Assembly: GCA_023935145.1 (NCBI GenBank)
Contig: CM043702.1
Span: 58,105,501-58,169,500, forward strand
DNA: 64,000 nt
From: Bretschneidera sinensis
Taxonomy: Eukaryota > Streptophyta > Magnoliopsida > Brassicales > Akaniaceae
Reading direction: 5' to 3'
The notes under the pieces were generated by a model, which saw only the letters and a list, made by a program, of their open reading frames with translations, had not been told where the DNA came from and ran no database searches. Both the position numbers and the translations under genes were made by a program. Shown here in pieces: positions 56,132-64,000 of this stretch; position 1 is the stretch's first letter; every line of letters starts with the position of its first letter.

Positions 56132-57875
56132 TTTTTTTGATAAGCAAATAAAATTCATTGAGAAAGAAAAAGTACCGAAGAAGAGGACAAAGAGTTCTCC
56201 TAAAATTAAATATGATACTACATCATAATAGCCCTCCAATCTCTTTGCATAAAGAAATATCCCTAAAAACTCTTGTAGCTAAAGCCCAAAAGGAAGAAAG
56301 GAAAACAACCCTATCCCAAAGCAGATGCACCATCGTGGAATGATCTATAAAAATGCACTCATTCCTTTCTTTCCAAATCACCCAAAGAATAGCAAACCAA
56401 GCACATTGCCATGAAATCTTGTCACTTACTCTTTCTAAAACCCCAAAATTTGATCTTTATAAAACCCTCTAGAGTAGATGGACAAACCCTAAAACCACCA
56501 AAAATGCCAAACTAATTATTACAGAGCTACTTAGATACTTCACAATGGAAAATAAGATGGCTATTTGTCTCTGGACTAAGTGCCTTGTTGGGTCTCTGCA
56601 CTTGCAACAGCAAAAAGTCATTAGTATTGATCCTATTAAGTACCAGAATCTAGGTGAAAGCTTTGATCTTAGAGGGAACATGTGCCTTCCTGATAGCTTT
56701 GTCCAAAGGAAAGGAGAGGGATATATTTCAATAGATTTGACATGAGTGATTTACAAGAGAATATGCGAGAATCATCCCTTTCCCAAACTCTTGTATCAAG
56801 CCTAGAATGGAGAGCAAAAGAATCAAAGATATTTACTAAATGCACAGAATCTTCAGTTTCCCTCTCATTAAGATTCCTAAAGAAATGTAGACCCCAAGAT
56901 ACAGATTGACAACACTGCTCTTAGCCATATTTATCTTATGGTCAGAAACTATCCCAAAAACCTTCGATAGGAAAACACCTTCTTAAACTTAGTTAAATCT
57001 GTATCCACGAAGAAAATAATATCACTAGGAAACTGTAATGTGAAATATCGACACCTTTCCTCCCAACCTTGAGACCTTGAATTACCCTTGGGGCTTGAGC
57101 ATGCATCACCATTTTACTTAACACATCAACCACTATGGTGAACAAGAAAGGAGAGATTAGATCACCCTGTCAAAGTCCTCTAGAAGCATCAAACCAAGAA
57201 TTAAGCACACCATTGACAATGACTTCCATAGACGCAGAAGAAAGACAATCCCTAATCCGCTTCCTCCATCTATCACCAAAGCCTTTCCTTTTCAACACCA
57301 AATCTAGGAAACCCCAATTAACATTGTCATAGGCTTTTTCGAAATCAGGTTTGAAAACTTTCCCTCCTTTTCACGTCATCTATTACTTTATTGGCAACTA
57401 AAGCAACATCCAAAATTAGTCTAAATTGAATAAAATCATGTGAGTTAGATTTTGTATCAACTAGAACCTCTCGAAGCTTCCTTGAGAGCACCTTAGTCAA
57501 GATCTTATGCACACTAGTGACCAAACTAATATCTTTCACCTTAAAGGACATATCCTTTTTAGGGAGAAGGGTGATAAAAGTAGAATTAACACTCTTACCA
57601 ACAACACTATTAGCATAGAACTGATTAAAAATATCTCATAAGATCATCTTTTAGAACCTCTTAACCATCTTGATAAAAGGCCATAGTAAAAGCATTTGGA
57701 CCTGGGGCCTTATCTTTATCTCTGTCAAAAATTGCAGCCCTCATCTCATCCTCATCAATTGGACACCTTAAACATTGGGCCTTATCATCAGTAGTAGGAC
57801 TCCAATCCACCCCTTCAACCATAGGTCTATTGGAAGCTCATCCTTATACAATCCCTTTAAAACTGTAAATCCATT
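56132..57875 (-). pseudogene. minus-strand LINE, reverse transcriptase and 3' end
   Basis: The 3' part of an L1-like element, its poly-A read as T7 at 56132-56138. On the minus strand, RT pieces: NRPMVEGVDWSPTTDDKA (about 57835-57785), DKAPGPNAFTMAFYQDG (57725-57675), TFITLLPKKDMSFKVKDISL (57585-57525), LVTSVHKILTKVLSRKLREV and LILDVALVANKVIDDVKRR (57525-57370). FEKAYDNVNWGFLDLVLKRK follows to 57285. Nearer the end WQCAWFAILWVIWKERNEC marks the zf-RVT part. Stops are scattered. The 5' half lies at 60723-61740, beyond an inserted LINE. Confidence 0.85.
57859..57875. repeat. target duplication of the inserted LINE, left copy
   Basis: AAAACTGTAAATCCATT at 57859-57875 corresponds to AAAACTTAGTAAATGCATT at 60723-60741, with two extra bases and one mismatch in the right copy. 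Confidence 0.7.
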
Positions 57876-60722
57876 CTAGTTTTATGGTGGCCAAAAAGTT
57901 GAAAAGAGTTAAAGCTGAAGTGCAAATGTGGAATAAAGAATCGTAAAGCAATGTTAACTCCACTATTAATGCTTTGTTAGATGAAATCGGTGGGATTGAT
58001 GAGAAAGAGGTTAGAGAGGGCCTGTCGAGAATTGACATTGATAGGAGGATGGAAGCTAAGAAGGATTTGGCTAAGCTCATTTCTATGGAGGAAATTTCTT
58101 GGAGGCAAAAATCAAGAGAGTTGTGGCTCCGTGAGGGTGATAAAAACACTATTTCAATCATATGGCCAGCGCTCATAGAAGATATAACTTTATTAGCTCT
58201 ATTGAGGTTGATGGTTCTGGGTATAAAAGGAGTGATTAGTGGATTCTATGAGACTCTCTCTAAGGAGTTGTGTGGTAGTCGACCGAATTTGGATGGGTTA
58301 GACTTCTCTAGAATTGATGAAGCAGAAGTAGCTTGGCTTGAGCATCTTGAGGAAGAAATTTTTTCTACCCTTCGGAATTGTGATGGTGATAAAGCTCTGG
58401 TCCTCATGGTTTTACCATGTCTTTTCTGATTCATAATTGGGAGATGATAAAGGGGGATGTAGTTCGTGTCTTTGAGGAGTTCCATTTGTCGAGGGCGTTT
58501 GTGAGTAGTCCAAACTCCACTTTTATCACCCTTATCCCAAAGAAGGTTGGGGTGTCTAATATTAAAGATTTTAGACCTATAAGCCTTGTTGGGTGCATTT
58601 TCAAGCTCTTATAAAAAGTGTTATCTCTAATATTGAAGGAGGTAATGCGAAAAGTGGTGAGCCCTCATCAGAATACATTTATAGAGGGAAGACAAATCCT
58701 GGATGCCTTTTGATAGCTACTGAAGTGGTGGATGCTCATCTAAAGAATGGAGGTGAAGGTGTGATTTATAAGCTTGATATGGAAAAGATGTATGATCACG
58801 TTTGTTGGGGATTTGTTATTTATTTATTGAGAGAATGAGGTTCGGGGATAGATGGTGCAAGTGGATTCTCAAATGTATTTTCTTAACTTCCTTCTCCATT
58901 ATGGTTAACGGGTGTCCTTCAGGGATTTTTAGAGCCTTTAGAGGTCTTAGACAAGGGGATCCCTTATCTCTTTTCTTGTTTACCTTGGTTATGGAGGCAT
59001 TTTGCAAGATGTTGGCGAAAGCGGTAGAGGGGGGTTTATTGAGTGATTTGAAAGTTGGGAGTAATGGTAGCTGTGTGAATGTTTCTCACCTCCTTTTTGT
59101 CGACGATACAATTGTTTTTTTGGAGCGGATGCCACTCATATTTTACATTTGTGTTGTATTCTTCTTTGTTTTGAGGCGATGTCAGGTCTAAAGGTCAACC
59201 TTGGTAAAAGTGACTTAGTCCCTCTTAGAGAAGTTGTTAATGCTCGCTTCCTTGCTAGCTTATTGGGGTGTAAACCGAACAAGCTTCCTATCTTGGTTTT
59301 CCCTTTGGGGTTAAATGCAAAAATAAAAGTATTTGGAACTCGATTGTGGAAAAGTTTGAGAAACAGTTGGCTGGGTGGAAAAATCATTACCTTTGGAAAC
59401 GGGGTAGACTTACTCTTATCAATGCACGCTTTTTAGTCTTCCCATCTATTATATGTCTCTCTCTCATATTCCTAGTTCGGTGGCCAATAGGTTGGAGAGT
59501 ATTCAAAGAAGATTCTTTTGGGGTAACCCGGGAGAGGAGTTTAAGCATCATTTGGTAAAATGGGGTGTGGTTAAGCAACAAAGAGGGGGACTTGGTAGTA
59601 AATCTATCTCCTTTTTCAGTAAGGCTCTTCTTGGTAAATGGCTTTTGAGGTTTTTAGTTGAGAGAGATCTCTTGTGGAGTTGAGTGGTGGAGGCCAAGTT
59701 TGGGATGGATAATGATGGGTGGATGTCAAAAGAGTCACGAGGGGCCTATGGAGTAGGAGTGTGGAGGTGGATTCAGAAAAGGGTGGGAGGATCTTCGTCC
59801 TTCTGTGGAAGTCTCAGTGGCTAATGGAGAAAGGACTCAGCTTTGGTATGATACTTGGTATGGGAATACCCCTTTAAAGGACAAATTTTGGGCTATCTTT
59901 AATTTTGTGAGAGATTAGGAGGCGCGAATTAGCTCTTGTTACTCCTTATCTAATGAAGAGATCTCTTGGGTTGTGCCTTTTATCCGTAATGTTTATGATT
60001 AGGAAGTTGGGGAGGTTGCGAGTTTCCTAGAAACCTTATATAATTCTAAGATAGAGATGAGCAGGGAGAATCTGATGAGGTGGAGGCCTTGCCCGGAAAA
60101 AAGTTTTAAGGTGAAAGACTTTTATAAGATTCTTTTTAACAGAGCCACTGCAAATGATGTAAATAGCCACAACAATTTACCCTGGAAAGCTATTTGATGT
60201 TCCAATGGTCCCAAGCAAGTTAGTTTTTTTCATGGGAGAAAATTCTTACTCTTGATAATGCAAAGGAAAGGAAAAGTGATTGTTAATAGGTGCTATATTT
60301 GTAAGGAGCGTGTCGAGTCCCTTTTTAATCTTATGTTGGGGTGCTCATTTTCTATAAGTTTGTGGGAGATGGTTTATAGAATTTTGGGAATTTCTTGGGT
60401 GGTTGCGGGATCTGTGAAAGATGAAATTTGTGTTTGGAGTGGTTTGAGGTCTCCCAAGGAGGTTAAGAAGGCTTATTTGTTGATTCCACTCTATTTTCTT
60501 GGATTGTGTGGAGGGAAAGAAACTGGAGGGCTTTTGATGGAGTCGAGATTCCTACGGGATCTATTAGAGATAGGTGGTTCAATATCCTTAATTTTTTGTT
60601 TAGAGGGAATTTCTTTGTAAATAATGATGACCTTCTAGAATGTGGATTTTCTTCATTGTAATTAGCTTTTGGCTTTGAGTTGTATCCTCTTGGTGCTTTT
60701 TAATAAAATTTTTACTAATAAA
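57876..60722 (+). mobile_element. 5'-truncated LINE (L1-like) inserted in the minus-strand LINE
   Basis: Begins inside ORF2 (SFMVAKKLKRVKAEVQMWNK at about 57880-57935) and ends with an A-rich tail at 60715-60726. Domain order: linker EEISWRQKSRELWLREGDKN (58089-58148), then RT pieces FITLIPKKVGVSNIKDFRPI (58523-58582) and NGGEGVIYKLDMEKMYDHV (about 58745-58800). The catalytic box reads HLLFVDDTIVF (about 59088-59120), with F-V-D-D intact. After it come LKVNLGKSDLVPL, KRGRLTLINARFL and IPSSVANRLESIQRRFFWG, and the zf-RVT part VNRCYICKER (60270-60300). Stops and shifts are spread through it. The APE endonuclease is missing because of 5' truncation. Confidence 0.87.
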
Positions 60723-61308
60723 AAAACTTAGTAAATGCATTGCAATCAAGTTTTGATCCTGAACAACAACTTCTGGGAAAATCTCCATCTCCCTAATAAA
60801 GCCTTCCTTTTCTACCATCGGCCACTCCATGAAACGTGTATTAAAATCTCCCTTGTACCCATTTGACATGAGATTTCTGTCTTCGACTAATATACTTACT
60901 CATTAAAACCTCCTCTAAATCATTATTCAAAGTAGCTCACCTAGCTTTTTTATCATCCCTCAGCACTATCGATATTAGCTATATCTTGCAAAATCGTACT
61001 CTTCCTATCTCTAAGATCATTAAAAACCTATTTATTCCATATTTTCACGTGATCCTTCACAAACTTCAACTTCTTAATGAATTTAAACCTTTTTTGCCCT
61101 GGGACCACACTTACTCCACCACATTCAAGCAACTCCTAAAAGAAGAGAGTAAGCAACATATTAAACATAATGGAGTAGGACCCCACTTCACAAGGTTGAA
61201 CTCAAGAATAATAGGAAAGTGATGAGAGATAGGCCTTGGCAAAACCTCCCGTACAACAGTTGGAAAACTATCCCCCCAATCATTTGTAAACATAAACTTA
61301 TCAATACG

Positions 61309-61494
61309 GATGTTACATGAACTCTTCACTTTACCTTGCCGTATCCGTGTTAGACACTTCGGATAAGGGTATGGGTATGGCACTTGGACACTCGAAACTA
61401 AATGAAAAAAGTACTAAAAATTACAAAAATAGACGAGTCCGACAGTCGACATGTACTCGTGTCCGACACCCATGCCCGAGTCCATGTAACATAG
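61309..61494. mobile_element. MITE of 186 bp with 9-bp target duplication
   Basis: Ends GATGTTACATGAACTC and GAGTCCATGTAACATAG are inverted complements with few mismatches. ATCAATACG flanks it on both sides (61300-61308 and 61495-61503). Removing one copy and the element restores the LINE endonuclease reading SNRIDKFMFTNDW. The 9-bp duplication points to a Mutator-like transposase. The inside holds repeated CGAGTCCGACA / GTGTCCGACAC words and no gene. Confidence 0.88.
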
Positions 61495-61625
61495 ATCAAT
61501 ACGATTGGAGATAACTCGCTCCCAAGATGAAGTAAACTGACCATTAGAAAGAGAAATATCTCTAAGCCCACAATCCCTGATAAAAGAGTGAAAAGCCTTC
61601 ATACTACTAGTAACTCTAGAGCCAC

Positions 61626-61685
61626 TCAACTTCTTGACCGATGTTCAATTAACATTCAACTTCTTGACCGATGTTCAATTAACAT
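61626..61685. repeat. 30-bp tandem duplication
   Basis: TCAACTTCTTGACCGATG and the following 12 bases occur twice in immediate succession (61626-61655 and 61656-61685) within the LINE endonuclease region. Confidence 0.95.
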
Positions 61686-61740
61686 TAGAATCCCTTCCCA
61701 AACACCATCGTGGATTACACAAATCAAACGAACTCGAAGA

Positions 61741-62334
61741 TGTTGTGGGAATAAATAGAGCAGTAAGCCTTCGTTTGGTGCTTATTATAATTTTTTTATA
61801 CTTGTAAAAAAAAAATTATAATGAGGTGCTTTAATTGATGATGTTTTTAGGGCGAATAAGTTCTGAAATAAACTTAAAGTGCTGCTTATTGTGAAATAAG
61901 CTTAAACAGTCGAAGCCTAAACAAGGGTTCATGTTGCTGACTTAAAAATAAGTGGAAATGTTGCATTTGGAAGTATTAGACAACTGAGTACATCCGTGCA
62001 ACTTTTTGCATATTTAAGGAAACGTTTGGTCTTGTAGGAACTAATAGCTTGGAAATAACACTTTGTAGAGTAATTGCTATAAAAAATGCAGATGACAAAT
62101 AATTATATACTGAATTATAAATAAGAAATTTAAGGACTGTATAAGACGCTAGTAGCATTGGAAACACTAATATGAAGCATCTTTGCATGCAGCTGAAAGC
62201 CTGAAACATACATGCCTTTCAAAATGTAATTTTGGAATCATGCAAATCTTGCACTGCTGATAATATCACAAGTATCACAGTAGTAAAATATACTGTCTCT
62301 TTGTACAAACTGCAAGAGACTAAGATAGTGCAGT
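61741..62334. other. 3' flank of the dioxygenase gene
   Basis: No domain seen. This is AT-rich sequence between the LINE and the last exon of the dioxygenase gene, which may hold its 3' untranslated region. Confidence 0.5.
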
Positions 62335-62571
62335 TTAAACTTTTGCAACATGAAGTGCTCTCATTCCTCGCTGATAGTACTCCCAGTGTGTGTTGGCGTA
62401 ATCTTTCACCTTCTTGAATACTCTTGGTCTTTCCTCATCGATCAAGCCATCTTCTGGTCCAATATCTTTGCCTGGTTCAGGTGTGTAGAACACAGCAACA
62501 GATAGCCTCTCCCTCACAGAGTTAGTCACAACTCTATGCACTGGACTCCTGAACAGTCCATTGGTCATGAT
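62335..62571 (-). CDS. 2-oxoglutarate/Fe(II) dioxygenase, last exon
   Basis: The last coding exon, entered at an AG acceptor (62572-62573) so that GAG/ATC joins as GDQME-IMTNGLF. It reads NGLFRSPVHRVVTNSVRERL: the His of SPVH is the third iron ligand and R-x-S (RLS) binds 2-oxoglutarate. The chain ends WEYYQRGMRALHVAKV, stop at 62335. It is intact, unlike almost everything else in the window. The phrase around DGLIDEERPRVFKKVKDY is typical of the plant DOXC dioxygenases near LATERAL BRANCHING OXIDOREDUCTASE and SRG1-like proteins. The exact substrate cannot be told from sequence. Confidence 0.88.
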   Translation of the reverse strand: MMTNGLFRSPVHRVVTNSVRERLSVAVFYTPEPGKDIGPEDGLIDEERPRVFKKVKDYANTHWEYYQRGMRALHVAKV

Positions 62572-63120
62572 CTGCTATCATCATGGGAGATGGATACCAT
62601 ATATTATTTCCTCATCGTTAAGAACACAATATTGCATATCATTCAGTTTGTTTGAGAGAATCATAGAAAGTAGTCTCCGCAGCAAAATAAGAAAAGACTT
62701 TTTATGCAACATCTTAAATGGTGAGAAACATTTTTTCTGTAAGTACATGAGCGTGCATTTCTTGGGATACTTATACTCCCACAAAGTTGTTTCATTGCTA
62801 TTTATGTCATACGCATAAGGCTTTTAGCTGGGCCTCTAACTCGAATGAAAAGAACCTCATTAAAATTGGTTTGATATGTGGTAATGTTTATGGAATAAGT
62901 TAAATGACAATGGAAATGCTATTGCTATAGATTTCTTGGTTAATTCCAAGGTCTTCTTGTTTGGAGTATTCTATGAGGTGCTTTGAAGTCCTCCGAAGGA
63001 AACAATTATAGCTCTGGGACCATAATGATTGTCTAAGGGCTTGTTTTGTGGTTAAGTCATGTTTGTGCTAGTATATCAGTATGTGTTTTAGATTACACTA
63101 CACTGTAGCAGCATGCATAC
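62572..63120 (-). other. intron of the dioxygenase gene (549 bp)
   Basis: Donor GTATGC after ATGGAG (63120) and acceptor ATAGCAG before ATCATGACC (62572) on the minus strand. The intron falls after the conserved GDQME phrase, the usual last-intron position in this enzyme family. Confidence 0.85.
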
Positions 63121-63445
63121 CTCCATTTGATCACCCATGAGGACTAGGAGAGTATTAGATATTGTGGGGACCGTAAACCACTGCTTGTCTTTGTGGACCT
63201 GGAGGCCTTCAACATCATCTTGCAAGATAATGGTGTATCCTGATCCATCTGCGTGGGGTTTTAAGCCAAGAACAATTTCTGGCCTCTGGGAACATGAGTA
63301 GTAGTTAAACCTTGCTTGCAGTGTTCCTCGTTCACCAAACTGATTTAGAAAGCAATTTTCTTCCAACTGCAATGATTTTGCCATGGCTTTGGAAACAAGC
63401 TCCGTTACCATTTTCATCTTTTTAGAGTAACCATCTAAAACTTCT
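63121..63445 (-). CDS. 2-oxoglutarate/Fe(II) dioxygenase, penultimate exon
   Basis: Reads EVLDGYSKKMKMVTELVSKA from an AG acceptor near 63446, then LQLEENCFLNQFGERGTLQA, YYSCSQRPEIVLGLKPHADG and FTVPTISNTLLVLMGDQME, ending at a GT donor. HADG contains the first two iron ligands (His and Asp, H-x-D), so with the next exon the full H-D-H triad is present. The Met at 63417 is not the start: the same frame continues upstream as EVLDGYSKK to the acceptor. The N-terminal exons would lie at higher coordinates, and none was recognised up to 64000, so the gene is probably cut by the window edge. This family oxidises small molecules such as hormones and specialised metabolites. Confidence 0.87.
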
Positions 63446-64000
63446 CTGATTCATTATCAGTGTTAGTCATAATTCTGAATATGTCATCAATATAAATGTG
63501 AAACCTATAAGTAAATAAAGGGTTTCCTTAGAAGAAATGAAAGAAAAATTGTGGGGGTTTTATAGAGGAATTGATGTTAATTTAAGTCCCCGTGTTCCAG
63601 CTGCTCAGCTTCTCCTAAGATAGATCATGACTTTGATGCATATTATGTAGATAGATGATTAATCATTGTTTCTATAAATAAGTCAAAGTGCGACATTTAT
63701 GCTGCAGATATATATTCCTTGTACTATTGGAATATAACGTGCTTCTCTATAACATACCTGAATTTGATGCGCTGATGGGTTATACTCCAACAATTATGAG
63801 ATGAATGTAATGTATGAATCAAGTATCTACTATCTAGAAGAATATGACATGTTATTTTAATGCTTTCTTGATGAGTTATGATGGAAGGAACATATAAAAA
63901 CTAATTTGATTGAGGGTTTTCTTTTTCTAGATAATACTTTAAAAATCAGTCGATAGGTGAATGAAAGGGGCAGAATGAAATAACCTGAATGATATTGGGA
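63446..64000. other. probable intron or upstream region of the dioxygenase gene
   Basis: No coding domain recognised. On the minus strand it should be an intron leading to the N-terminal exons, unless the gene is itself truncated. Sequence beyond the window would decide. Confidence 0.4.

Larger units (their letters stand above)
60723..61740 (-). pseudogene. minus-strand LINE, endonuclease part
   Basis: The 5' half of the LINE whose RT lies at 56132-57875. On the minus strand WCLGRDSNV near 61715-61690 is the start of the APE-type endonuclease motif (normally W-C-x-G-D-F-N). FHSFIRDCGLRDISLSNGQF near 61590-61530, a broken SNRID/KFMFTNDWGDSF around the MITE and LPRPISHHFPIIL near 61235-61195 follow. 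The linker has RRQKSHVKWVQG near 60880. A 30-bp tandem duplication (61626-61685) and a MITE (61309-61494) interrupt it. The start of the element was not found. Confidence 0.82.

Overview
The window is nuclear DNA of a flowering plant, most likely a eudicot. It is AT-rich and almost entirely built of plant-type LTR retrotransposons (Ty1/copia and Ty3/gypsy with tRNA-iMet or tRNA-Asp type primer binding sites), a TNP2-type CACTA transposon and L1-like LINEs. It also holds two genes with clear plant relatives: a chloroplast-type arogenate dehydrogenase and a 2-oxoglutarate-dependent dioxygenase. The species cannot be named from sequence alone. No tRNA, rRNA, CRISPR array or bacterial-style operon was seen, and no new multi-gene system. 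What is unusual is the depth and clarity of element nesting.

Left third (1-23340): a decayed copia end with its 3' LTR (1736-3299) is followed by a second copia (copia A, about 4141-23340) split twice. A Tekay/Del-like chromovirus (4696-14209) lies in its gag, proven by a 5-bp target duplication TTAAG. A gag-only Athila/Tat-like derivative on the minus strand (14840-20513) replaces its integrase. Copia A resumes with a dead reverse transcriptase and a 3' LTR containing a perfect 32-bp hairpin.

Middle (23341-48392): copia B (plus strand, 5' LTR to integrase) is truncated at about 26580. Next comes a decayed CACTA transposase gene on the minus strand (28165-34309), interrupted by a solo gypsy LTR (29251-31602) with target duplication CTACA. 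Then follow a structurally complete small gypsy element D (35200-40439, target duplication CATAC) and copia C (42322-48392, minus strand), a relative of copia B in the opposite orientation. The CACTA element may continue to about 51000, because a duplicated leader exon (49988-50600) and short subterminal-like repeats (50840-50970) lie there.

Right third (48393-64000): an arogenate dehydrogenase sequence (51509-52623) is well conserved but carries at least six single-base frameshifts. It is followed by a 20-base G run, two LINE 3' fragments and a minus-strand LINE (56132-61740). That LINE is interrupted by a younger plus-strand LINE with a recognisable target duplication and by a 186-bp MITE with a 9-bp target duplication. 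At the right edge lie the last two exons of a dioxygenase gene on the minus strand (62335-63445), with intact iron-binding residues. It is probably the only healthy gene in the window.
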